From positions 774,704 through 838,703 of the forward strand of contig NZ_LMSK01000002.1 in the NCBI RefSeq assembly GCF_001428385.1: a DNA stretch of 64,000 nucleotides. The letters run 5' to 3'. A program made the position numbers and the translations under genes. Of the stretch, positions 41,528 to 49,434 are shown in pieces. The stretch comes from Rhodanobacter sp. Soil772 (GTDB lineage: Bacteria; Pseudomonadota; Gammaproteobacteria; Xanthomonadales; Rhodanobacteraceae). Under the pieces are notes generated by a model, which was not told the DNA's origin, made no database searches, and saw only the letters and a program-made list of their open reading frames with translations. Each line of letters begins with the position of its first letter. Positions within the stretch are counted from its first letter, which is position 1.

Positions 41528-41584
41528 TGTCGGTACGATGGCGCGACCGGCGGACCAACCCTTTCGATACACGAGGTTCAGCGG

Positions 41585-42664
41585 GTGCGCAGCGCCACCA
41601 TCAAGGATGTCGCGGAACGGGCCGGCGTCTCGCTGAAGACCGTCTCGCGCGTGATCAACAACGAGCCCTCTGTGCACGCCCGCACGCGCGAGAAGGTGCA
41701 GCGCGAGATCGACGCGCTCGGCTACCAGCCCGACCCGTCCGCGCGCAGCCTGCGCAGCACGCGTGCCTACGCGATCGGCCTGGTCTACGACAACCCGAAC
41801 GCGCACTACATCATCAACCTGCAGCGCGGCGTGCTGGCGGCGTGCCGCAGCAACGGCTTCGGCCTGCAGATCCACCCGTGCGACTCGTCCTCGCCGAAGC
41901 TGGCCGAGGAACTGCGCGAACTGGTGCACCGCTCGCGCCTGGCCGGGCTGGTGCTGGCGCCGCCGATGTCCGAGCAGCCGGCGCTGATCCACGCGCTGAG
42001 CGCGGCGAAGGTGCCGTTCATCCGGATCATCTCGGCGCGCCAGGATCCCGCCGACGGCTCGCCCTGCGTCTACGTCGACGACCGCGACGCCGCCTACGCG
42101 ATCACCGAGCACCTGATCCAGCTCGGCCACCAGCGCATCGGTTTCCTGTGGGGTGGCAGCGGGCACCGCTCCAGCCAGGAACGCTACCAGGGCTACGAGG
42201 ATGCGCTGAAGGATTACGGCATCGCGCTCGACCGCAAGCTGATCGTGCCCGGCGACTACACCTTCGACGATGGCTTCCGCGGCGCGCGCAAGCTGCTGGC
42301 GCTGAAGGACCGCCCCAGCGCGATCTTCGGCTCCAACGACGAGATCGCCGCCGGCGTGCTCGCCGCGGCGCATTCGGACGGCATCAACGTGCCGTACGAA
42401 CTGTCGATCGCCGGCTTCGAGGACAGCCCGTTTTCCAAGCAGTCCTGGCCCGCGCTGACCACCGCACGCCAGGCCACCGAGGAGATCGCGCGGCACGCCG
42501 CGCAGCGGCTGATCGGCGACCTGCAGCGCGCAGCCAACGGCGAGCCGGTGAACCACGCCAACGAAGGCTTCAGCCCGGAGCTGGTGGTGCGCGGCTCCAC
42601 CGCGCCGCGGCACACCGCGCCGTCCGGGCGCGGCACCGGCGGCCGGCGCAAGCCGGCTACTTGA
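41585..42664 (+). CDS. LacI-family transcriptional regulator of the sugar locus
   Basis: 359 residues from a GTG at 41585 that places the family start (RSATIKDVAERAGVSLKTVSRVINNEPSVH) right at the N-terminus. The helix-turn-helix and hinge helix (SARSLRS) span about 1-60. The periplasmic-binding-protein-like ligand domain spans about 65-340 with FGSNDEIAAGVL and the conserved IAGFEDSP. It probably binds the TGACAACGTTGTCA operators between the kinase and transporter genes and releases them with an amino-sugar inducer; the ligand is inferred. The coding end overlaps the S10 peptidase gene on the other strand by eight bases. Confidence 0.92.
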   Translation: MRSATIKDVAERAGVSLKTVSRVINNEPSVHARTREKVQREIDALGYQPDPSARSLRSTRAYAIGLVYDNPNAHYIINLQRGVLAACRSNGFGLQIHPCDSSSPKLAEELRELVHRSRLAGLVLAPPMSEQPALIHALSAAKVPFIRIISARQDPADGSPCVYVDDRDAAYAITEHLIQLGHQRIGFLWGGSGHRSSQERYQGYEDALKDYGIALDRKLIVPGDYTFDDGFRGARKLLALKDRPSAIFGSNDEIAAGVLAAAHSDGINVPYELSIAGFEDSPFSKQSWPALTTARQATEEIARHAAQRLIGDLQRAANGEPVNHANEGFSPELVVRGSTAPRHTAPSGRGTGGRRKPAT

Positions 42665-44258
42665 CGTTGTCGGTCTGCCCGATGAAGCGGGCCACGTTGT
42701 CGTGCAGCTGCTTCAGCGACGCCTCGTGCGCGTACACCATGTGCCCGGACGGATACCACGCGTAGCTGATGTTGTGCTCCAGGCTGGCCGGGATCGGCAA
42801 GTGGTGCATCTCGTAGTCGGCGGCGAAGTACGGCGTGGCCAGGTCGTAATAACCGCCGTTGAGATAGACCTTGAGGTTGGGGTTGGTCTTCATCGCCGTG
42901 GCCAGGTCCGGCATCACGTTGGTCGACGACTGCAGCGCCTCGCCGTGCACGCCGGGCGCCTTGTGCGAGAAGTCCCAGTGGTCGACGTCGGCGAACAGCC
43001 GGTACTGCCGGCCCTGGCCGAACTTCAGGTCGCGCCGCACGTAGTCGTTGAAGGCGGCCACGTAAGCCGAACTGATCGCCGAGGATTGCGGATCGTATTC
43101 GGAGTCCTTGCTCAGCGGATCGATCGCCGGGCCGGAGAAGCGGCTGTCCAGCCGGCCGGTGGTGATCTCGCCGTCGGTCTGCAACTCGTGTTCGAACATG
43201 CCGCCGGTCACGCGCAGGTTCGCTTTCAGCAGGTAGGCCACCGGCAGGCCGGTGTACTCGTGCAGCTTCTGCGCCACCGCCTGCTTGCGCGCATCGTCAA
43301 GGCGCGAGCCGGCCATCAACGCCTGCGTGTAGTCGCCCATCGCGTACTGCTCCACCTCGCGCAGGAACGGCTCCAGTTCGGCCGGCTGCTGCGGCAGTTT
43401 GTGGTGGTAGAACGCGGTGGCGGCGAAGGTCGGCAGCGCCAGCTCGTACGGCAGGTCGATGCCGGGATTGAACTCCGGCCCGTCGATGCTGGTGTCGAAA
43501 CTGAGGATCTGCGAAAGCAGGATCACCCCGTTGAGATCGACGCTGTCCTCGTTCTCCAGGATGTTCGCCAGTACCGCCGAGCGGGTGGTGCCGTAGCTTT
43601 CGCCGAACAGGTACTTCGGCGAATTCCAGCGGTCGTACTTCGACAAAAACTGGGTGATGAACTGCGCGAAGGCGTGGCCGTCGCCGTCGACGCCGTAGAT
43701 CGCCTTCTTGCGTTCCTTCATTTGCTCGTCGCGCTTGTCCTTGTCTGCGTCGTCCGCGATCAGCCGGCTGAAGCCGGCGCCGGGCGCGTCGATGAACACC
43801 AGGTCGGAGGCATCGAGCAGGCTGTAATCGTTGTTGACCAGTCCGTACGGCGCCGCCGGCGTGTGGCCGTCATCGCTGGTGACCACGCGCCTGGGCCCGA
43901 ACGCGCCCATGTGCAACCACACCGTGGCCGAGCCGGGGCCGCCGTTGTAGATGAAGGTGACCGGCCGTTTCGTCGCGCCCACACCCTTCTTGAAATAGGC
44001 GACGTAGAACATGCTGACCTGCGGCTCGTCCTCCTTGTCGCCGCTGCCGTGCAGCACCAGCGTGCCAGCCACCGCCTTGTAGTCGACGCGATGGCCCTCG
44101 ACCGAGACCGAGCCCTCGCTGCTCGACGCTTGCGGCTCGACCAGCGTGGCGTCGGGCTTCTCCGGCTTGGCCTTGTCGTCCTTCTTGTCCGGTCCGGCAA
44201 TCGCGGCGGAGCTGAGCAGCAGCGCGGCAAGCGCCGCGGTGAAGAGAAGCTTGCGCAT
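42657..44258 (-). CDS. Secreted S10-like serine carboxypeptidase
   Basis: 533 residues. The signal peptide (LLFTAALAALLLSSAAIA-G) precedes a charged linker (GPDKKDDKAKPEK). S10 family markers are in the right order: FIYNGGPGSAT (oxyanion/NGGPG), LFGESYGTTR with the nucleophile Ser, the Asp in LNGGYYDLATPY and the His in YPSGHMVYAHE. Bacterial members release C-terminal residues in the periplasm or outside. It lies next to but is not obviously part of the sugar locus, and its stop overlaps the LacI gene end. Confidence 0.9.
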   Translation of the reverse strand: MRKLLFTAALAALLLSSAAIAGPDKKDDKAKPEKPDATLVEPQASSSEGSVSVEGHRVDYKAVAGTLVLHGSGDKEDEPQVSMFYVAYFKKGVGATKRPVTFIYNGGPGSATVWLHMGAFGPRRVVTSDDGHTPAAPYGLVNNDYSLLDASDLVFIDAPGAGFSRLIADDADKDKRDEQMKERKKAIYGVDGDGHAFAQFITQFLSKYDRWNSPKYLFGESYGTTRSAVLANILENEDSVDLNGVILLSQILSFDTSIDGPEFNPGIDLPYELALPTFAATAFYHHKLPQQPAELEPFLREVEQYAMGDYTQALMAGSRLDDARKQAVAQKLHEYTGLPVAYLLKANLRVTGGMFEHELQTDGEITTGRLDSRFSGPAIDPLSKDSEYDPQSSAISSAYVAAFNDYVRRDLKFGQGRQYRLFADVDHWDFSHKAPGVHGEALQSSTNVMPDLATAMKTNPNLKVYLNGGYYDLATPYFAADYEMHHLPIPASLEHNISYAWYPSGHMVYAHEASLKQLHDNVARFIGQTDNVK

Positions 44259-44359
44259 GGGCGATCCTCGATGACGGAGGCGGCTTCGCCCCGGGAAGCC
44301 GCAGCATAGGCGCCACGGCGACGGGATTTCATAGCCCGGAAGTCACTGCCGTCGGACGA

Positions 44360-45217
44360 TCAGCCGCGCGCGATCGCCCCGATCGCCAGCAGCGCCAGCA
44401 CCACGCCGGCGAGGTTGAGCCGGCTCAACCGCTCGCGAAAGACCAGCAGGCCGACCAGCGCGCCCAGCGCCACCACGCCCAGGTTCATGCTGGCGAACAC
44501 CAGCGCCGGGTGCTGCGGCAGCGCGCGGTGGCCGCGCAGGTAGAACAGGATGTTGCCGAAGTTGGCCAGCCCCAGCAGCGCGCCGGCCAGCGCGCTGCGC
44601 GCGGTGAAGCGGGTTTGCCCTTGCGCGCGCCGCCACAGCTGCAGCGCGAACGCCACCAGCAGCGCCAGCGCGAACATCGCCTGCAGCGACGCGCCCAGCG
44701 GTACGCCGGCCAGCGCCACGCGCTTGAACAGGATGTCGATCACGCCGAAACCGCCGAACACCGCGAGCGGATACAGCCAGCCGCCGACGCCGTGCTCCGC
44801 CGTGCCCTGCCCACTGCGCCAGACCATGCACAGCAGGGCAAGCAGGCCCAGCGCGATGCCGAGCGTCTTGAATCCGGTGAGCTGCTCGCCGAACAGCACG
44901 AACGCCGCCAGCAGCGACAGCAACAGCGACAACCGCTGCGCCGCATCGCTGCGCACGATGCCGGCATGCCGCACCGACGCGGCCAGCGCCAGGAAGATCG
45001 TCGGCAGCAGGATGCCCAGCGCGGCCAGCGCCAGCCACGGCACGCCGGGTTCGCGCAGGCTCGCCGGCGTGGGCTGCAGCAGCAACGCGGTGAGCGCGCT
45101 GGTCACCACGTAGTTCCAGGCGATCGCCTGACCCACGTCGATCTCGGCGCGCCGCGCCAGCTTCAGCAGCACAGACACCAGCACGCTGCACACCACACTG
45201 AGCAGGACGTAGATCAC
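44360..45217 (-). CDS. EamA/DMT-superfamily permease
   Basis: 285 residues with ten membrane helices in two EamA repeats, the usual size. The N-terminal MIYVLLSVVCSVLVSVLLK and the second-half GVVALGALVGLLVFRERLSRLNLAG are typical of the drug/metabolite transporter superfamily. The substrate is unknown. It lies 49 bases downstream of the MBL-fold hydrolase on the same strand, so it may belong to that transcription unit. Confidence 0.85.
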   Translation of the reverse strand: MIYVLLSVVCSVLVSVLLKLARRAEIDVGQAIAWNYVVTSALTALLLQPTPASLREPGVPWLALAALGILLPTIFLALAASVRHAGIVRSDAAQRLSLLLSLLAAFVLFGEQLTGFKTLGIALGLLALLCMVWRSGQGTAEHGVGGWLYPLAVFGGFGVIDILFKRVALAGVPLGASLQAMFALALLVAFALQLWRRAQGQTRFTARSALAGALLGLANFGNILFYLRGHRALPQHPALVFASMNLGVVALGALVGLLVFRERLSRLNLAGVVLALLAIGAIARG

Positions 45218-45266
45218 CTGTCACTCCGCCGGCGGCAGATCGTCGGGCCGCCACATCGACGCCCGC

Positions 45267-46136
45267 TCAAAACGCGTCCAGCGGAATCTTCAGGTAACGC
45301 ACGCCGTTGTCCTCGGCCGGCGGCAACTGGCCCGCGCGCATGTTCACCTGCACCGCCGGCAGCAGCAGCGCCGGCACCGCCAGGCTGGCGTCGCGTGCGC
45401 TGCGCATGCGCACGAACTCGTCTTCGCCGATGCCGTCGTGCACGTGGATGTTGTCGCGGCGCTCGGCGCCCACCGTGGTCTCGTGGGCAAACACGTCGCG
45501 GCCGGCGGGCTTGTAGTCGTGGCAGAGGAACACCCGGGTTTCCTGCGGCAAGGTAAAAATACGCTGGATCGAGCGGTACAGCGTGCGCGCGTCGCCGCCG
45601 GGGAAATCGCAGCGCGCGGTGCCGTAGTCGGGCATGAACAAGGTATCGCCGACGAAGACCGCGTCGCCGACCCGGTGGCTCATGCACGCCGGCGTGTGGC
45701 CGGGCGTGTGCATCGCCACGGCTTCGATGTCGCCGATCATGTAGCGCTCGCCGTCCTTGAACAGGTGGTCGAACTGGCTGCCGTCGCGCCTGAAGCCGGG
45801 GCCGGCGTTGAACAGCCGGCCGAACGTGTCCTGCACGTCGCGGATGTGTTCGCCGATGCCCAGCCGGCCGCCCAGTTGCGCCTGCACGTACGGCGCCGCC
45901 GACAGGTGATCGGCGTGCACGTGGGTGTCGATCACCCAGTCCACGCCAAGCCCCTGCGCCCGCACGAACGCGATCAGCGCATCGACCGAGGCATGAGCGG
46001 TGCGCCCGGACGCGGCGTCATAGTCGAGCACGCTGTCGAACACCACCGCCCTGGCCGTGGCCGGATCCCACGCCACGTAACTGAAGGTATGACTGGCTTC
46101 GTCGAAGAACGCCTGCACCTCGGGCCGCTTCATCAT
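45267..46136 (-). CDS. MBL-fold metallo-hydrolase, persulfide dioxygenase/ETHE1-like
   Basis: 289 residues. Metal ligands are seen in VIDTHVHADHLSA (HxHxDH), in HTPGHTPACMSH and the later Asp in VFVGDTLFMPDYG, with a final His in FLCHDYKP. GTARCDFPGGDARTLYRSIQRIF is a signature of the ETHE1/Blh group, which oxidises glutathione persulfide. The ATG shares one base with the stop of the preceding YeeE-like gene. Together with two YeeE/YedE half proteins it forms a known kind of sulfur-handling/persulfide-detoxification operon. No rhodanese or BigR-type regulator is next to it. Confidence 0.88.
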   Translation of the reverse strand: MMKRPEVQAFFDEASHTFSYVAWDPATARAVVFDSVLDYDAASGRTAHASVDALIAFVRAQGLGVDWVIDTHVHADHLSAAPYVQAQLGGRLGIGEHIRDVQDTFGRLFNAGPGFRRDGSQFDHLFKDGERYMIGDIEAVAMHTPGHTPACMSHRVGDAVFVGDTLFMPDYGTARCDFPGGDARTLYRSIQRIFTLPQETRVFLCHDYKPAGRDVFAHETTVGAERRDNIHVHDGIGEDEFVRMRSARDASLAVPALLLPAVQVNMRAGQLPPAEDNGVRYLKIPLDAF

Positions 46137-46558
46137 CAGTGTCCTCCGGTGGGAGGCAGCAGGCGCGCGGCCAGCCACCAGCCCGCGATCATGCAGGCCA
46201 CCAGGACCAGCAGCGCGGGCGCGCCGGCACCGAGCGAGGCCAGCGCCGGGCCGGGACAGTAGCCGGCGATACCCCAGCCGATGCCGAACAGGGCGGCGCC
46301 GCCCACCAGGCGGGTGTCGATGCGGCGCGACGTGGGCCACTGGAACCGTTCGGCCAGCAGCGGGCGCGATCGCCGCAGCACCCGCCGGTAGCCGATCGCG
46401 GTGGTCAGCACGGCACCGGCCATCACGAAGACCAGGCGCGGATCCCACGCGCCGAAGATGTCCAGGAAGCCGAGCACCACGGCCGGCTGGGTCATGCCGC
46501 CGAGGCTGAGGCCGAGACCGAACAGCAGCCCGGAGGCGAACGCGATCCACGCTTTCAT
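46136..46558 (-). CDS. YeeE/YedE half protein (sulfur transport), second copy
   Basis: 140 residues with four hydrophobic segments. It carries the DUF395 motifs GLGLSLGGMTQPAVVLGFLD and GIGWGIAGYCPGPAL with the conserved Cys. Half-size YeeE/YedE proteins occur in pairs (PmpA/PmpB type) that together make the TsuA-like thiosulfate/sulfur channel in the inner membrane. Its ATG overlaps the stop of the first half by four bases, and its stop shares a base with the MBL hydrolase start. Confidence 0.88.
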   Translation of the reverse strand: MKAWIAFASGLLFGLGLSLGGMTQPAVVLGFLDIFGAWDPRLVFVMAGAVLTTAIGYRRVLRRSRPLLAERFQWPTSRRIDTRLVGGAALFGIGWGIAGYCPGPALASLGAGAPALLVLVACMIAGWWLAARLLPPTGGH

Positions 46559-46980
46559 GGGCCTACTCCCAGCAGGTGCCGCAACACGAACACGGTGGCG
46601 ATGCCGAACACCATGAAGACGGCGGTCGCCAGCAGCGAGCGCGGCGACAGCCGCGCGATGCCGCAGACGCCATGACCGCTGGTGCAGCCACCACCGAGCC
46701 GCGTGCCGATGCCGACCAGCAAACCGGCCAACGCCATCCACGGCAGCCCCACCTGCGGTGCGCCGATGCCGCTGTCGCCGCGCAGCCACCACAACAGCAG
46801 CGGCCCGGCCAGCAGACCGAGCACAAACGCCAGCCGCCACGCGCGGCCGCCCGCGCCGCCCACGATCAGGCCGCTGGCGATGCCGCTGACGCCGGCGATG
46901 CGACCGAGTGCCGCCATCAGCAGCACCGCCGCGAGGCCGATCAGCACACCGCCGCACAAGGCGCCGAGGTAGGGATGCAT
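46555..46980 (-). CDS. YeeE/YedE half protein (sulfur transport), first copy
   Basis: 141 residues from the ATG at 46980, which sits seven bases after an AGGAAG ribosome site. A GTG two codons upstream is less well placed. Four hydrophobic segments include GIGTRLGGGCTSGHGVCG, the cysteine-bearing signature that lines the sulfur-compound path in YeeE. It is the first gene of the minus-strand unit YeeE-YeeE-MBL. The 194 bases upstream are shared with the small gene at 47175. Confidence 0.88.
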   Translation of the reverse strand: MHPYLGALCGGVLIGLAAVLLMAALGRIAGVSGIASGLIVGGAGGRAWRLAFVLGLLAGPLLLWWLRGDSGIGAPQVGLPWMALAGLLVGIGTRLGGGCTSGHGVCGIARLSPRSLLATAVFMVFGIATVFVLRHLLGVGP

Positions 46981-47174
46981 GGTCACGCTTCCTGATGGGT
47001 ACGAAGGTGGAGATTATCGCCCCTGCGCGACCGGCCGCCGCATCATGCCGGTGGCGCGGTCGACGTGATTGCGCCCAGCGGCGCGTCTGCCCAGTCGCCG
47101 CAGCCCGTGCCACACAGCCTGTCACAGCGGGCCGCGCACAGGCGTCCTAGTGTCAATCCGTGCAGGAGACCGAG

Positions 47175-47429
47175 ATGTCGCTACTCCCCGTCCCCACCCC
47201 TGTGCACGCCACGCATGCCGATGCGCTCACCGATTTCGTGGTGCACGCCCAGTTGATGCTGGACCCGGCCACCCCGGAAGCGGTGCGCCGCGAAGCCGAA
47301 CCTCGCCTGCTGGCGCAACTGCCGACCCTGCAGGCGCTGGGCGTGTTCGAACTGTTCACCCTCCGCGACCCGGCGTTGCGCGCGCTGGTGCGCGACGAGC
47401 TGCAGGCCCGGCAGATGCGCGCTGCCTGA
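47175..47429 (+). CDS. Small protein of unknown function
   Basis: 84 residues, starting MSLLPVPTPVHATHADALTD after a good AGGAGA ribosome site. No signal peptide or membrane segment is seen. It is mostly helical and Leu/Ala/Arg-rich (LMLDPATPEAVRREAEPRLL), with no cysteine or known motif. It lies between the divergent YeeE operon and the marR promoter. I do not recognise the family. The ribosome site and the sensible composition make it a likely gene. Confidence 0.55.
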   Translation: MSLLPVPTPVHATHADALTDFVVHAQLMLDPATPEAVRREAEPRLLAQLPTLQALGVFELFTLRDPALRALVRDELQARQMRAA

Positions 47430-47460
47430 CAGCTTGCTGAAGCAAATGCATGCCAGCACA

Positions 47461-47496
47461 TATTTGCCTTGACAAATATACTTGAGGCAATAGAAT
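47461..47496 (+). promoter_or_regulatory. marR promoter with overlapping inverted repeats
   Basis: A -35 TTGACA (47469-47474) and -10 TAGAAT (47491-47496) are 16 bases apart. Overlapping inverted repeats cover both: TATTTG/CAAATA (47461-47466, 47473-47478) and TTGCCT/AGGCAA (47464-47469, 47485-47490). This is the expected layout for MarR autorepression of the pump operon. Confidence 0.75.
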
Positions 47497-47504
47497 GCGC
47501 GGCC

Positions 47505-47963
47505 ATGAATACCGAATCGCTTGCCTTTTCCACCCCGAAAGAAAGCCTTGGCGTCCTGCTCGGCCTGGTGCGGGCGGAGATCGTGCGCGCGATGGAAGCG
47601 GAGCTGGCGGCGCAGAACGTGGACCTGCGCTTCACCCAGTTCCTGATCCTCAAGCGGCTCGCCCGACTCGGCCCGATGTCGGCCAGCGAGCTGGCCCGTT
47701 CGGTCGAACTGGACGGCGGCGCGATGACCCGCCAGCTCGACCAGCTCGAACGCAAGGGCTACCTGCGGCGCTGTCCGCACGAGCAGGATCGCCGCGCGCT
47801 GCGGATCGAGCTGACCGACGCCGGCAACGCGCTGTGGCAGCAGCTGACCGACTGCAACGAACGCGTGCTGAAGGCGGCCCAGCGCTCGCTGGACGAGGCC
47901 GAACAGGCGCAACTGCACGACTACCTGGAACGCGTGCTGCACGCGCTTCGCGACAAGAACTGA
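47505..47963 (+). CDS. MarR-family transcriptional regulator of the emr pump
   Basis: 152 residues from the ATG at 47505, eight bases past the -10, so the mRNA leader is very short or absent. The winged-helix core has QFLILKRLARLGPMSASELARSVELDGGAMTRQLDQLERKGYL followed by the wing with HEQDRRALRIELT, matching MarR/EmrR/SlyA members. A dimer that releases DNA on binding a drug or phenolic compound is expected. It is followed at 23 bases by the outer membrane factor and EmrAB-type genes, so it is probably their repressor. Confidence 0.9.
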   Translation: MNTESLAFSTPKESLGVLLGLVRAEIVRAMEAELAAQNVDLRFTQFLILKRLARLGPMSASELARSVELDGGAMTRQLDQLERKGYLRRCPHEQDRRALRIELTDAGNALWQQLTDCNERVLKAAQRSLDEAEQAQLHDYLERVLHALRDKN

Positions 47964-47985
47964 CCCTTCCACCCTGGACCTTTCC

Positions 47986-49425
47986 ATGCGTCTGCATCTT
48001 CTTGCGGCTGCCGCCGCCCTGACCCTCGCGTTGGCCGGTTGTGCCAGCAGCGGCGGCCTGCACCCGAACGGCACGCCGATCGATCCGACCACGCTGAAGG
48101 CCGAACACAGCCTCGCCCACCTGTCCGCGGCAGCATGGCCATCCACCGACTGGTGGAGCGGGCTGGGCGACCCGCAGCTCGACGCGCTGATCGCCGAGGC
48201 GCTGCAGGACAACCCCGGCCTCGGCGTCGCCGATGCGCGCGCCCGTGCGGCGCAGGCCGAGGCGGGCATCGCCGATGCCGCGCGCGGGCCCAGCGTGAAT
48301 GGCGGTGCCGCAGTCGCCGGTGCCCGGCCGCCGGCCGCGCTGCTCGGCGACAAGGCGCGTTTCGCGATGGCCAAGTACGGCTACGCCAGCTTCAAGTGGG
48401 ATCTGGATCTGTGGGGCGGCAAGCGCGCCGCGTGGGAAGCGGCGGTCGGCCAGGCGCGCGCCGCCGAGGTCGATGCCCGCGCCGCACGCATCGAACTTTC
48501 CGGCAATATCGCCCGCGCCTATGCGCAGCTTGGCTACGCGTTCACCCAGCAGGATCTGGCCGCCGGTGAGCTGAAGCGCGCGAACCAGTCGCGCGAACTG
48601 ACCCGCCAGCGCGTCGCCGCCGGCATCGACAACCAGATCGCGTTGAAGCAGGGCGATGCGGAAGTGGCCAGCGCCGAGCAGCAGGCGGCGCTGGCCAGCC
48701 GCGCGGTCGATGCCGCGCGCTCGTCGCTGGCGGTACTGCTGGGCAAGGGTCCGGATCGCGGGCTGCAGATCGCCCGGCCGCAGCTACTGAAACCGGCCGA
48801 GCTGGCGGTGCCGTCCAACCTGCCGCTGGACCTGGTCGGCCATCGCGCCGACCTGGTCGCCGCGCGCTGGCGCGTCGAGGCCGCCGGCAAGGACATCACG
48901 GCGGCGAAGGCCGAATTCCTGCCGAACATCAGCATCGGCGCAATGGCCGGCGTGATCAGCATGGGCGGCGGCAACCCGTTCAGCCTGCCGGGGCGGTTCT
49001 ACCAGTTCGGGCCGTCGCTGAGCCTGCCGATCTTCGACGGCGGCAAGTTGCGCGCCAACCTGTCCGGCAAGGATGCGCAATACGACCTCGCCGTGGCGCA
49101 GTACAACCAGACCCTGGTCGGCGCACTCAACCAGGTCGCCGACGATTTGTCCGCGCTGCAGTCGCTGCAGCAGCAGATCGACGCGCAACAGCGCGCGCAG
49201 GATGCGGCAGCACAGGCCTGGGACCTGGCCGAGCAACGCTACAAGGCCGGCATCGGCAGCTACCTGGAAGCGCTCAGCGTGCGCCAGCAGTTGCTCGCCG
49301 CCGAGCGCGGCACCGCCGCGCTCGAGGCGCAGCAGGTCGATCTTTCGGTGCAGCTGATCCAGGCCCTCGGCGGTGGTTTCCAGCCGCAGGCCGACACCCC
49401 GTCTCCCACCCCATCCCGTTCCTGA
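47986..49425 (+). CDS. Outer membrane efflux lipoprotein, NodT/OprM family
   Basis: 479 residues with signal peptide and lipobox (LALAGCAS, Cys19). NodT-family features are WWSGLGDPQLDALIAEALQDNPGL near the start, KWDLDLWGGKRAAWEAA, and paired OEP repeats with NLPLDLVGHRADLVAARWRVEAAGKDI and FYQFGPSLSLPIFDGGKLRANL. It forms the outer membrane exit duct for the EmrAB pair encoded directly downstream (nine-base gap to emrA). Confidence 0.93.
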   Translation: MRLHLLAAAAALTLALAGCASSGGLHPNGTPIDPTTLKAEHSLAHLSAAAWPSTDWWSGLGDPQLDALIAEALQDNPGLGVADARARAAQAEAGIADAARGPSVNGGAAVAGARPPAALLGDKARFAMAKYGYASFKWDLDLWGGKRAAWEAAVGQARAAEVDARAARIELSGNIARAYAQLGYAFTQQDLAAGELKRANQSRELTRQRVAAGIDNQIALKQGDAEVASAEQQAALASRAVDAARSSLAVLLGKGPDRGLQIARPQLLKPAELAVPSNLPLDLVGHRADLVAARWRVEAAGKDITAAKAEFLPNISIGAMAGVISMGGGNPFSLPGRFYQFGPSLSLPIFDGGKLRANLSGKDAQYDLAVAQYNQTLVGALNQVADDLSALQSLQQQIDAQQRAQDAAAQAWDLAEQRYKAGIGSYLEALSVRQQLLAAERGTAALEAQQVDLSVQLIQALGGGFQPQADTPSPTPSRS

Positions 49426-49434
49426 GGCAGCCCC

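Noticed and set aside
41519-41584. 22-residue N-terminal extension of the LacI regulator
   Set aside because: LacI-family proteins start within a few residues of the helix-turn-helix. The GTG at 41585 places it correctly, while the extension overlaps the intergenic hairpin.
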